From Streptomyces sp. SID9727 (GTDB lineage Bacteria; Actinomycetota; Actinomycetes; Streptomycetales; Streptomycetaceae): a stretch of DNA of 39,007 nt. Shown piece by piece: positions 31,198 to 38,923 of the stretch (its first letter is position 1; every line of letters starts with the position of its first letter). The position numbers were made by a program, and so were the translations under genes. The DNA is taken from the NCBI RefSeq assembly GCF_010550605.1, contig NZ_JAAGNI010000334.1, positions 1 through 39,007 of the forward strand, given 5' to 3'. Below the pieces are notes generated by a model, which made no database searches, had not been told where the DNA came from, and saw nothing but the letters and a program-made list of their open reading frames with translations.

Positions 31198-31708
31198 GTC
31201 CCTCGGAGAATGGCTCAAAGACTTCGAACGAGAAGCGTTCCGGCTTGAGACTTTGGACGACTACAGCACATCGGGTGGGATGGAGGCATACCGAGCTTTT
31301 CTCGCCGGAGAGCCACAACCGGAGAGTTACAGAACCTCCGGATGGATCACCACGGTCGGAAACGCGGTCCGGTCAGGAAAACGAATCTATCGCGTACACA
31401 TCCTCGCTCGCCCATTGACGGACTACCTCCGGTTCGAACTTTCCTGGGGATATCGGCGCAACATGACCGCCGGCGAGGACTTCTACATCCTGGATACCAC
31501 CACGCAGGGGAACCCCATCGCGGATGCGCCGGATTTCTGGATGTTCGACGAGCGGGCTGTCGGGAAGATGAGCTACACGTCGGACGGCGAGTACACCGGC
31601 TCCGAATTCCTCGGAGAGAACCAGCTGCCGACTTACCTGAAGTTCAGGAACAAGGCGATGGAGCACGCCGTCCCCTTCACCGAATGGTGGGCGAAGTACG
31701 GAGAGTGA
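31181..31708 (+). CDS. DUF6879 family protein
   Basis: 175 residues from GTG 31181, inside the end of the 63-aa gene. Conserved features are FEREAFRLETLDDYS, WITTVGNAVRSGKRIYRVHIL, LSWGYRRNMTAGEDFYILDT and FWMFDE near the middle, followed by YLKFRNKAMEHAVPFTEWW. The family is actinobacterial with unknown activity; it is regularly next to a WhiJ/Scr1-type regulator, as here (GTGA overlap at 31705-31708). It shows no TM or signal peptide. Codon use and base composition are visibly less GC-rich than in the core genes of the window, which suggests acquisition. Confidence 0.8.
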   Translation: MTTSSKSLGEWLKDFEREAFRLETLDDYSTSGGMEAYRAFLAGEPQPESYRTSGWITTVGNAVRSGKRIYRVHILARPLTDYLRFELSWGYRRNMTAGEDFYILDTTTQGNPIADAPDFWMFDERAVGKMSYTSDGEYTGSEFLGENQLPTYLKFRNKAMEHAVPFTEWWAKYGE

Positions 31709-32535
31709 ACAGACACAGCCTCGGACCGGCGCTGCGGGAACTGCGGGAGTCCTCCGGACTCGAAGCCAAGGCAGTCGCCCGTGGCGCTGCCATGTCCAGG
31801 TCCAAGCTGTCGAAGATCGAGAACGGCAACACGGCTCCGAGCGTCACCGATGTCGACTGCATCCTCACCGCCATAGGCGTATCGGACGAGGTGAAGGCCG
31901 AGTACATGGCCGCAGCCAGGGAGGCGGCGACAGAAGCCACTGCGTGGCGGCTCGTCCGACGGCTGGGCTACAGCCGCAAACAGCAGCAGGTTCAGGCCCT
32001 CGAATCGCAGACCACCTTGCTGCGCCTCTTCCAGCCGTCCCTCGTCCCCGGTCTGCTCCAGACACCCGAATACGTGCGGGCGGTCTTCGCCCGGCGGTGC
32101 TTGAGCGAAGCGCAGTTGGAACGGACGATCGGCGCAAGGCTGGCGCGGCAAAGTGTCCTCTACGCGGAGGGAAGGGCCTTCCGTTTCGTCATCACGGAGT
32201 CGGTTCTCCGATGGCGGATCGTTCCACCCCTGGTACTCGTCGGGCAGCTCGATCGGCTCATTTCAGCATCCCGGCTACCCAACGTGGACATCAGGGTCGT
32301 CGAGTCATCTGCCCCTCAACATGATTTTCCGGGGCACTCGTTCTCGATCAAGGATGATCGCACAGTCGCCATCGAGACGGTCCATGCAGAAATGGTGGTG
32401 ACCGATCCGAGGGACATTTCCCTGTACGTGTCCAAGTTCGAAGGGTTCAGCGCCTCCGCCTGTTCCGGCGAAGAGATGCGGGCGCTGATCGGACACATCC
32501 GGGACGACCTTTTGCGTGAACAGGAAACCGCCTAG
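31705..32535 (+). CDS. WhiJ/Scr1-type transcription regulator (XRE HTH + DUF5753)
   Basis: 276 residues from GTG 31705, which overlaps the DUF6879 stop. ATG 31684 in frame is an alternative. The XRE helix-turn-helix covers about 8-62 (LGPALRELRESSGLEAKAVA, MSRSKLSKIENGNTAPSVTD). The DUF5753 domain follows (FQPSLVPGLLQTPEYVRAVF, FVITESVLRWRI, LPNVDIRVVESS, MVVTDPRDISLYVSKFEGF). In contrast to 28976-29620 this copy is intact. Such proteins are annotated as antitoxin-like or developmental regulators (WhiJ family). Its DUF397 partner is not adjacent; DUF6879 occupies that position instead, upstream. Confidence 0.85.
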   Translation: MNRHSLGPALRELRESSGLEAKAVARGAAMSRSKLSKIENGNTAPSVTDVDCILTAIGVSDEVKAEYMAAAREAATEATAWRLVRRLGYSRKQQQVQALESQTTLLRLFQPSLVPGLLQTPEYVRAVFARRCLSEAQLERTIGARLARQSVLYAEGRAFRFVITESVLRWRIVPPLVLVGQLDRLISASRLPNVDIRVVESSAPQHDFPGHSFSIKDDRTVAIETVHAEMVVTDPRDISLYVSKFEGFSASACSGEEMRALIGHIRDDLLREQETA

Positions 32536-32595
32536 GAAGCGACTCCGCGCCCCGTCACGATGAGGTGACGAACTCGAAGTAACGAAGGGTGCACC

Positions 32596-33036
32596 ATGGC
32601 AACCACAGTAAAGAGTCCGGTCGCCCTGCGACGCGGACGGGATCTCCTCGATCCCGAACTGTTCGAGAAGGTGTCCGAATTCTGCGCCGCGGAGTACGGC
32701 CACGAGATGTGCACGGCACGACATGTCGTGGACCAGGCACTCGCCTTCCTCAAGGTCATGGGCGATACGCGGGCGTTCGACATGTCACCGTCCCGGATCG
32801 TCGACCCGGGCTGGCATTCCTTCGCGCTCCACACCCGCGCCTACGCCGCCTGGTGCCAGGAGCAGTTCGGCTACTTCCTGGACCACGAACCGGGGGCCAC
32901 CGTCCGCACCCGGCCGCTGATCGGCTCCGTGGTGGAGCGAGTCAAGGCAGCCGGCTTCTACGTCGACGAACGGATGTGGGGCGTCGCGAAGGAATGCAAT
33001 GCTCCGGCCTGCTGCGGTGACGGCGACGGTTGCTGA
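32596..33036 (+). CDS. GRDP-like protein with Cys-rich C-terminus
   Basis: 146 residues from ATG 32596, with GAAGGG six bases upstream. The segment VDPGWHSFALHTRAYAAWCQ followed by EQFGYFLDHEPG matches my memory of the glycine-rich-domain-containing (GRDP-like) family, whose pattern is VDxxWHxxxLxTxxYxxFC...FGxFxxHxP. The tail CNAPACCGDGDGC has four cysteines and may bind metal. No catalytic role is established. It lies 60 bases after the Scr1 regulator on the same strand and may be part of the same accessory unit. The next gene begins near its stop. Confidence 0.6.
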   Translation: MATTVKSPVALRRGRDLLDPELFEKVSEFCAAEYGHEMCTARHVVDQALAFLKVMGDTRAFDMSPSRIVDPGWHSFALHTRAYAAWCQEQFGYFLDHEPGATVRTRPLIGSVVERVKAAGFYVDERMWGVAKECNAPACCGDGDGC

Positions 33037-33053
33037 GCGAAGACGCGCCGCCC

Positions 33054-33482
33054 ATGGCCTCCGGCGGCGCGCTCACCGGCAGCAGCAGAGTGACCGTGTA
33101 CGTCATGTCCGGCGTGGTTTTCGGGTACGCCACCCACCACCGCGACGAACGCCGACTCGGCGACATCGCCGTTGTCGGCCCCTTGACTCCCGGGGTCGGA
33201 TGGGGGCGCCTGTGGCAGATGGCCCGCCGCTGCGGGCGGCCCACCGCTGAGGAGACGGAACTCGCCCAATGGGTGCTGACTCAAGCCACTCGGGCGTTCG
33301 TGTGCGGTAGCGGTCGCATCGCACACTTCAACGAACGGGGATGGAGATTGGAACCCGGCGGCAAGCGCGTTCGGTTCGACTCGACGTACGCCAATCGTGA
33401 CCACCTCTGGACGGGAAACATGACCGTCGACGGGCTCACCCCCGATCAGATCTCCGAGCGGCACACGTTCTACCCCACCTGA
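33054..33482 (+). CDS. Hypothetical protein, about 142 aa
   Basis: Read from ATG 33054; a TTG at 33030 overlapping the preceding gene and a GTG at 33090 (VTVYVMSGVVFGYATHHRDE) are alternatives, and no start has a strong ribosome site. The sequence contains GDIAVVGPLTPGVGWGRLWQ and later FDSTYANRDHLWTGNM. I do not recognise a family and see no TM helix. It runs in the same direction as the preceding genes and its downstream neighbour is a truncated nuclease-like gene. Confidence 0.5.
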   Translation: MASGGALTGSSRVTVYVMSGVVFGYATHHRDERRLGDIAVVGPLTPGVGWGRLWQMARRCGRPTAEETELAQWVLTQATRAFVCGSGRIAHFNERGWRLEPGGKRVRFDSTYANRDHLWTGNMTVDGLTPDQISERHTFYPT

Positions 33483-33506
33483 CGACGACTCCACGCCCAG
33501 GTCCTG

Positions 33507-33827
33507 GTGTGCGCCGACAATCCGGACGTCGGTGCCATACTCGCCGCTCAGGGCCTGGGCAGTCGTCCGGTCGCACAACAGTGGAGGAATCTGGTGGCCG
33601 TGGACACCTCTTTCTACAAGTCCGCCATGTCGGAGGAGATCCGGGACGAGGGCCGGGCGGAAGGCCGGGCCGAAGGCCTCCTGCTGGTTCTCGGTGTGCG
33701 TGGCGTCGCGCTCACCGACGCGGACCGCGAGAAGATCACCACCTGCACCGACCCCCAGCTCCTGCACCGTTGGCTCCAGCGCGCCGCCACGGCCTCCTCC
33801 GCCGAGGAGGTGTTCCGCACCTCATGA
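33507..33827 (+). pseudogene. C-terminal remnant of an Rpn/PD-(D/E)XK-type protein
   Basis: About 105 residues. From about residue 4 the text (NPDVGAILAAQGLGSRPVAQ, NLVAVDTSFYKSAMSEEIRD, EGRAEGRAEG, VALTDADREKITTCTDPQLL, HRWLQRAATASSAEEVF) matches my memory of the last third of streptomycete Rpn-family recombination-promoting nuclease or transposase-like proteins of about 290 residues. The nuclease part is missing and is not found upstream, where the unrelated 142-aa gene ends 24 bases away. I treat it as a truncated gene. Its stop overlaps the ATG of the next gene (ATGA), so the fragment may still be translated. Confidence 0.6.
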
Positions 33828-34501
33828 CCGAAGCGACCGCCACCGACGTCCTGACCGAGCTCGCCGCGCTGGACGACCCCAAGGCCCGCGCCGTCAACGC
33901 GCGGCATGGCGACGACCACGGGGTGAACCTCACCAAGCTGCGCGCCCTCGCCAAGCGGCTGGGGAAGCGGCAGGAGCTGGCCGTCGAGCTGTGGGAGACG
34001 GACGACACCGCCGCGCGGCTCGTCGCGTTGCTGGTCTGCCGGCCGAAGGCGTACACGCGGGACGAGCTGGACCGCATGCTGCGCGAGGCGCGGGCGCCGA
34101 AGGTGCACGACTGGCTCGTGGGCTACGTGGTGAAGAAGAGCCCCCACGCGGAGGAACTGCGCCTCGCCTGGACGGAGGACACCGATCCGGCCGTCGCGAG
34201 CGCCGGGTGGGCGCTGACCGCCGACCGGGTCGTGAAGAAGCCCGCCGGGCTCGACCTGGGCGCGCTGCTCGATGTCATCGAGGCCGAGATGCAGGGCGCC
34301 CCCGACCGCCTCCAGTGGGCGATGAACACCTGCCTCGCGCACATCGGCATCGAGCACCCGGAGCACCGCGCCCGTGCCCTCGCGATCGGCGAGCGGCTGG
34401 GCGTGCTGAAGGACTACCCGACGCCCCGGGGGTGCACGTCGCCGTACGCCCCGGTGTGGATCGGGGAGATGGTGCGGCGCCGGGGAGAGGCGTCCAGCTA
34501 G
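33824..34501 (+). CDS. DNA alkylation repair protein, AlkD-like (HEAT-repeat)
   Basis: 225 residues from ATG 33824. A series of helical HEAT-like repeats reads MTEATATDVLTELAALDDPK, HGDDHGVNLTKLRALAKRLG, LAVELWETDDTAARLVALLV and LRLAWTEDTDPAVASAGWAL, which is the pattern of the AlkD family (PF08713). AlkD enzymes remove bulky alkylated bases without base flipping. Length is slightly short but normal. It is coupled to the Rpn remnant at its start, and it shares its stop with the convergent kinase gene through the palindrome CTAG (34498-34501). Confidence 0.8.
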   Translation: MTEATATDVLTELAALDDPKARAVNARHGDDHGVNLTKLRALAKRLGKRQELAVELWETDDTAARLVALLVCRPKAYTRDELDRMLREARAPKVHDWLVGYVVKKSPHAEELRLAWTEDTDPAVASAGWALTADRVVKKPAGLDLGALLDVIEAEMQGAPDRLQWAMNTCLAHIGIEHPEHRARALAIGERLGVLKDYPTPRGCTSPYAPVWIGEMVRRRGEASS

Positions 34502-36099
34502 AGCGCGTTGCGCCAGACCGTCAGGTCGCCCATGAGGAAGGCAAGGTGGGGGATCGCGGTCGACTTCGTCACGATCACGAACAGCGCGATGTCTCCCGAG
34601 TCGTTCATGACGCAGATCTCGCTCCCGCTCGCCTGGTTGGCCAGCGGAAGGTTGTGGATCTTGCTGTGCGGGAGGAACAGTCGGCACTCATCGAGCGTGG
34701 TGCCCGGGTTGCCGGACATCGGCATGAAGACGCTCGTGTCGCTTTTCAGTTCGCAACCGACCGACTCGCAGCTGAAGCGGATGTCCCCCGAGTCGCCGTC
34801 GAGCTCTTTGCTCGGATCCGCGAGATCGATCGAGCGCTTCGCGTCCACCGAGATCGGGGCGTACGGCTCGGCCTGCGGCTCGCGAGGCGAGGGCGAGGGC
34901 GATGTGCTCGGCTCGGTCGGCGCCTCGGCGGCCTTGCCCGCCGACGAGGGCCTCTCCGTCTCCGCCATGGCCCCCCGCGCCCCCGACGACGGGGTGGCCG
35001 ACTCCGACGCCCCCGCGTCGTTCCGGTGCTCTCCCCCGCCCATGGGCCCCATCGCCCGCCAGGCCAGGCCGAGGACCAGCAGCGCGCTCACCACGCCGAC
35101 CGCCGACACCAGCGCGACGCGCCGTCTGCGCACCCTGCGGTCGACCGGTGCGGGCGGAGGCGCCGCCCAGGGGTCCGGGCGCACCGGGGTGGACTCGGGC
35201 GCCGGGGCCGGGACCGTGGCCTCCGGGCCGCTGATCTCCCGCCACACGGCGTGCGCCCCGTCGGCGTCGGACTCCGCACCCAGCCGTTCCCGGCACCACT
35301 CCACGATCTCCGCCGGCGCGGGCCGCTCGGCCGGGTCGACGGCCAAACACCGGGCGAACAGCGGTCGCAGGGGTTCGGGCAGCAGGGTCAGGTCGGGCTC
35401 GGAGTGGATGATCCGGTACAGCACGTAGACGCCCGGGCCGTCACCGTAGAGCGGCTTGCCCAGCGCCGCGTACGCCGCCGTCTGGGCGAGGGCGAAGACG
35501 TCGCTCGCCGCCGTGGCGCCCTCCCCGGAGGCCTGCTCGGGGGCCATGTAGGAGGGGGTGCCGATCGGGTGGCCCGTGGTGGTGTACGAGGTTCCGTCCG
35601 CGGCCAGGGCGATGCCGAAGTCGATCACGCGCGGCCCGTCGGCGGCCAGCAGCACGTTGGACGGCTTCAGGTCCCGGTGGACGATGCCTTCGGCATGGAT
35701 GGCCTCCAGCGCCTCGGCCATCCCCGCCATCAGCAACAGCAGGGCGGGCACCGGCAGCGGGCCGCGCCGGGCCACGGCCTGGGTGAGGGACGGGCCGGGC
35801 ACGTACAGCGTGGCCAGCCAGGGCGTCGCGGCCTCCGCGTCGGCGTCGATCAGCTCGGCCGTGTACGCGCCGCGCACCCGCCGGGCCGCCCGGACCTCCC
35901 GGCCGAACCGCCTCCTGAAGTCCGGGTCGTCCGCCAGCTCCGGCCGCACGACCTTGACCGCTACCGCCCGGCCGTCCTCGGTGTGCGAGAGGTAGACCCG
36001 GCCCATGCCGCCCGCGCCGAGGCGGGCGGCGAGCCGGTAGCCCGCCACCTCGGCCGGGTCGGTCGCCTGAAGTGGCTCGAAGACATCCGTCACGTCCAT
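34498..36099 (-). CDS. Membrane Ser/Thr protein kinase (Pkn family)
   Basis: 533 residues from ATG 36099 (GGAG eight bases upstream). All key kinase motifs are present: Gly loop GAGGMGRV (28-35), Lys49 (VAVKVV), catalytic HRDLKPSN (Asp143), DFG (160-162) and APE. A Pro-rich juxtamembrane segment follows, then one TM helix (about 328-347). The extracellular part is Ser/Pro/Glu-rich and ends in a small domain with four cysteines (SCESVGCEL, DECRLF, SEICVMND) rather than PASTA repeats. The signal it senses is unknown. A terminator separates it from the acyl-CoA dehydrogenase, so it has its own promoter. Confidence 0.92.
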   Translation of the reverse strand: MDVTDVFEPLQATDPAEVAGYRLAARLGAGGMGRVYLSHTEDGRAVAVKVVRPELADDPDFRRRFGREVRAARRVRGAYTAELIDADAEAATPWLATLYVPGPSLTQAVARRGPLPVPALLLLMAGMAEALEAIHAEGIVHRDLKPSNVLLAADGPRVIDFGIALAADGTSYTTTGHPIGTPSYMAPEQASGEGATAASDVFALAQTAAYAALGKPLYGDGPGVYVLYRIIHSEPDLTLLPEPLRPLFARCLAVDPAERPAPAEIVEWCRERLGAESDADGAHAVWREISGPEATVPAPAPESTPVRPDPWAAPPPAPVDRRVRRRRVALVSAVGVVSALLVLGLAWRAMGPMGGGEHRNDAGASESATPSSGARGAMAETERPSSAGKAAEAPTEPSTSPSPSPREPQAEPYAPISVDAKRSIDLADPSKELDGDSGDIRFSCESVGCELKSDTSVFMPMSGNPGTTLDECRLFLPHSKIHNLPLANQASGSEICVMNDSGDIALFVIVTKSTAIPHLAFLMGDLTVWRNAL

Positions 36100-36184
36100 C
36101 GGCCCGCTCCCCCACTGTGATGCACTGGCCAACGACCGCAGCCTAACAACGGCCTGACGCGCGGTGGATCACCGCACGCGTGCG

Positions 36185-36214
36185 ACAGCCCCCGGCATCG
36201 CGGCCGGGGGCTGT
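36185..36214 (-). terminator. Terminator of the acyl-CoA dehydrogenase gene
   Basis: A perfect 12-bp stem ACAGCCCCCGGC (36185-36196) with its complement (36203-36214) and loop ATCGCG, 20 bases past the acyl-CoA dehydrogenase stop and before the kinase start. It has no T-tract. Confidence 0.85.
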
Positions 36215-36233
36215 GCGCTCGTAAGGCGTCCCG

Positions 36234-37400
36234 TTACGGCAGGTTGCGCGCCATCACGATGCGCTGCACCTGGTTCGTGCCCTCGTAGATCTGGGTGATC
36301 TTCGCGTCGCGCATCATCCGCTCCACCGGGTAGTCCCGCGTGTAGCCGTAGCCGCCGAGGAGCTGGACGGCGTCCGTGGTGACCTCCATCGCGACGTCGG
36401 AGGCGAAGCACTTGGCGGCGGCGCCGAAGAACGTGAGGTCGGCGTCGACGCGCTCGGACTTGGCGGCGGCCGAGTACGTGAGCTGCCGGGCCGCCTCCAG
36501 CTTCATGGCCATGTCGGCGAGCATGAACTGGACGCCCTGGAAGTCCGCGATCGGCTTGCCGAACTGCTTGCGCTCCTGGACGTAGCCCTTGGCGTAGTCC
36601 AGCGCGCCCTGGGCCACGCCGAGGGCCTGGGCCGCGATGGTGATGCGGGTGTGGTCCAGGGTCTTCATCGCGGTGGCGAAACCGGTGCCCTCCTCGCCGA
36701 TCATGCGGTCGGCGGGGATGCGGACGTTGTCGAAGTAGACCTCGCGGGTCGGGGAGCCCTTGATGCCGAGCTTCTTCTCCGGGGCCCCGAAGGAGACGCC
36801 CTCGTCGGACTTCTCCACCACGAAGGCCGAGATGCCCTTGGAGCGCTTCTCCGGGTCCGTGACGGCCATGACCGTGTAGTACTCGGAGACGCCCGCGTTG
36901 GTGATCCAGCGCTTCACGCCGTTGAGGACCCAGAAGTCGCCGTCGCGCACGGCGCGGGTCTTCATGCCGGCCGCGTCGGAGCCCGCGTCCGGCTCGGAGA
37001 GGCAGTACGAGAACATGCCGTCGCCCTTGGCCAGCGGGCCCAGGTACTTCTTCTTCAGGGCCTCGGACCCGGACAGGACGACCGGGAGGGAGCCGAGCTT
37101 GTTCACGGCGGGGATGAGGGAGGAGGAGACGCAGGCGCGGGCCACCTCCTCGATCACGATGACCGTGGCGAGCGCGTCGGCGCCGGCGCCTCCGTACTCC
37201 TCGGGTACGTGGACCGCGTGCAGATCGGCGGCGGTGAGGGCGTCCAGCGCCTCCTGCGGGAAGCGGGCCTCCTCGTCGACCGCGGCCGCGAACGGGGCGA
37301 TCTTCGCCTCGGCGAGCGCACGCACCGTCTCACGGAGCATCTCGTGCTCCTCCGCCGGACGGTACAGGTCGAAATCGGTCGAACCCGCCAAGACGCTCAC
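36234..37400 (-). CDS. Acyl-CoA dehydrogenase (FadE family)
   Basis: 388 residues from GTG 37400 (MSVLAGSTDFDLYRPAEEHE). The flavin/substrate signatures are present: CLSEPDAGSDAAG, WITNAGVSEYYTVMAV, DHTRITIAAQALGVAQGALD, RKQFGKPIADFQ and QLLGGYGYTRDYPVERMMRD. The catalytic glutamate is in IYEGTNQVQR (Glu373), the short/medium-chain position. The enzyme would oxidise acyl-CoA in beta-oxidation or branched-chain amino acid catabolism using FAD. Its upstream region has TAAC/GTTA inverted repeats that look like an operator. In mycobacteria the syntenic gene is fadE25. Confidence 0.93.
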   Translation of the reverse strand: MSVLAGSTDFDLYRPAEEHEMLRETVRALAEAKIAPFAAAVDEEARFPQEALDALTAADLHAVHVPEEYGGAGADALATVIVIEEVARACVSSSLIPAVNKLGSLPVVLSGSEALKKKYLGPLAKGDGMFSYCLSEPDAGSDAAGMKTRAVRDGDFWVLNGVKRWITNAGVSEYYTVMAVTDPEKRSKGISAFVVEKSDEGVSFGAPEKKLGIKGSPTREVYFDNVRIPADRMIGEEGTGFATAMKTLDHTRITIAAQALGVAQGALDYAKGYVQERKQFGKPIADFQGVQFMLADMAMKLEAARQLTYSAAAKSERVDADLTFFGAAAKCFASDVAMEVTTDAVQLLGGYGYTRDYPVERMMRDAKITQIYEGTNQVQRIVMARNLP

Positions 37401-37412
37401 TCCCCAGGGTGC

Positions 37413-37430
37413 TAACTACCGTTAAGTAAC
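37413..37430 (-). promoter_or_regulatory. Candidate operator of the acyl-CoA dehydrogenase
   Basis: TAAC-TACC-GTTA (37413-37424) and GTTA-AG-TAAC (37421-37430) overlap, giving three alternating TAAC/GTTA half-sites in an unusually AT-rich patch (37411-37440). They lie 13-30 bases before the GTG, near a leftward TAGGTT hexamer at 37428-37433. TetR-type repressors of fatty-acid genes use such dyads, but the regulator is not known here. Confidence 0.45.
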
Positions 37431-37520
37431 CTAATTTTATGCGTTCGCCCCCTCCCCGGCATACGCGCTCGGGCCGTGAGCTGCGCGACAACCGGAAAGG
37501 GGAGGTTTCCCGGGCGGGAC

Positions 37521-37526
37521 TATGCT
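37521..37526 (+). promoter_or_regulatory. Putative -10 of the UDP-glucose-dehydrogenase-type gene
   Basis: TATGCT, 40 bases before the ATG at 37567, in a divergent intergenic region of 166 bases. No convincing -35 is visible at 17-18 bases. The same TATGCT hexamer occurs upstream of the gene at 30020. Confidence 0.4.
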
Positions 37527-37566
37527 CATTCACCGCATCTCCGTCCGCACCTCACAGGAGCACTTC

Positions 37567-38910
37567 ATGGCCCTCAGGATCACCGTGATCGGCACCGGCT
37601 ATCTGGGCGCCACGCACGCAGCGGCCATGGCGGAGCTCGGCTTCGAGGTCCTGGGGCTCGACGTCGTCCCCGAGAAGATCGAGATGCTGTCCGCCGGCCG
37701 GGTCCCGATGTACGAGCCCGGCCTGGAGGAGATGCTCCAGCGGCACGTCGCGGGCATCGAGGGCTCCACCGGGCGGCTGCGGTTCACCACCTCCTGGGAG
37801 GAGGTCGCCGACTTCGGCGATGTGCACTTCGTCTGCACCAACACCCCGCAGAAGCACGGCGAGTACGCCTGTGACATGACCTACGTCGAGAGCGCCTTCG
37901 ACTCGCTGGCCCCGCTCCTGACCCGCCCCGTCCTCGTCGTCGGCAAGTCCACCGTGCCCGTCGGCTCCGCCGCCCGCCTCGCCGCCCGCCTCGCGGAGCT
38001 GGCCCCCGTGGGCGCCGACGCCGAGCTGGCGTGGAACCCGGAGTTCCTCCGCGAGGGCTTCGCGGTGGACGACACGCTGCACCCGGACCGGATCGTCGTC
38101 GGGGTGCAGGGCGAGCGGGCCGAGAAGGTGCTGCGCGAGGTGTACGCCGTCCCGGTCGCGGAGGGCTCCCCGTTCGTCGTGACGGACTACCCGACCGCCG
38201 AGCTGGTGAAGACGGCCGCCAACTCCTTCCTGGCCACCAAGATCTCGTTCATCAACGCCATGGCCGAGGTCTGCGAGGCCGCCGACGGCGATGTGGCGAA
38301 GCTGGCCGAGGCCATCGGCCACGACGAGCGCATCGGAAGTAAGTTCCTGCGGGCCGGCATCGGCTTCGGCGGCGGCTGCCTGCCCAAGGACATCCGCGCC
38401 TTCATGGCCCGCGCCGGTGAGCTGGGCGCCGACCAGGCGCTGACGTTCCTGCGCGAGGTCGACTCGATCAACATGCGCCGCCGGGGCCACATGGTCGAGC
38501 TGGCCCGCGAGGCCGTGGGCGGCGGCTCCTTCCTCGGCAAGCGGGTCGCCGTGCTGGGCGCCACGTTCAAGCCCGACTCGGACGACGTACGCGACTCGCC
38601 CGCGCTCAACGTGGCCGGCCAGATCCACCTCCAGGGCGGCCAGGTCACCGTCTTCGACCCGAAGGGCATGGAGAACGCCCGCCGCGTCTTCCCCACCCTC
38701 GGTTACGCGGAGAGCGCGCTCGACGCGGTGCGCGGGGCGGACGTCGTGCTGCACCTGACGGAGTGGCGCGAGTTCCGCGAGCTGGACGCGGAGGCGCTGG
38801 GCGCGGTCGCGGGCCACCGGATCATCCTCGACGGGCGCAACGCGCTCGACCCGGCCGCGTGGCGCGAGGCCGGCTGGACCTTCCGCGCGATGGGCCGCCC
38901 GACCGCCTGA
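37567..38910 (+). CDS. UDP-glucose/GDP-mannose dehydrogenase family enzyme
   Basis: 447 residues from ATG 37567, with AGGAG six bases upstream. The N-terminal Rossmann domain starts ITVIGTGYLGATHAA (GxGYLG), followed by VCTNTPQ. The central part has EFLREGFAVDDTLHPDRIVVG, and ELVKTAANSFLATKISFINA (Glu211, Lys215, Asn219). The catalytic Cys271 lies in GFGGGCLPKD. The C-terminal Rossmann-like domain carries ATFKPDSDDVRDSPAL. It should oxidise the C6 hydroxyl of a nucleotide sugar, most simply UDP-glucose to UDP-glucuronate. With manB/manC nearby, GDP-mannose is an alternative substrate that sequence does not exclude. Confidence 0.9.
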   Translation: MALRITVIGTGYLGATHAAAMAELGFEVLGLDVVPEKIEMLSAGRVPMYEPGLEEMLQRHVAGIEGSTGRLRFTTSWEEVADFGDVHFVCTNTPQKHGEYACDMTYVESAFDSLAPLLTRPVLVVGKSTVPVGSAARLAARLAELAPVGADAELAWNPEFLREGFAVDDTLHPDRIVVGVQGERAEKVLREVYAVPVAEGSPFVVTDYPTAELVKTAANSFLATKISFINAMAEVCEAADGDVAKLAEAIGHDERIGSKFLRAGIGFGGGCLPKDIRAFMARAGELGADQALTFLREVDSINMRRRGHMVELAREAVGGGSFLGKRVAVLGATFKPDSDDVRDSPALNVAGQIHLQGGQVTVFDPKGMENARRVFPTLGYAESALDAVRGADVVLHLTEWREFRELDAEALGAVAGHRIILDGRNALDPAAWREAGWTFRAMGRPTA

Positions 38911-38923
38911 CCCGCGCCCTGCC

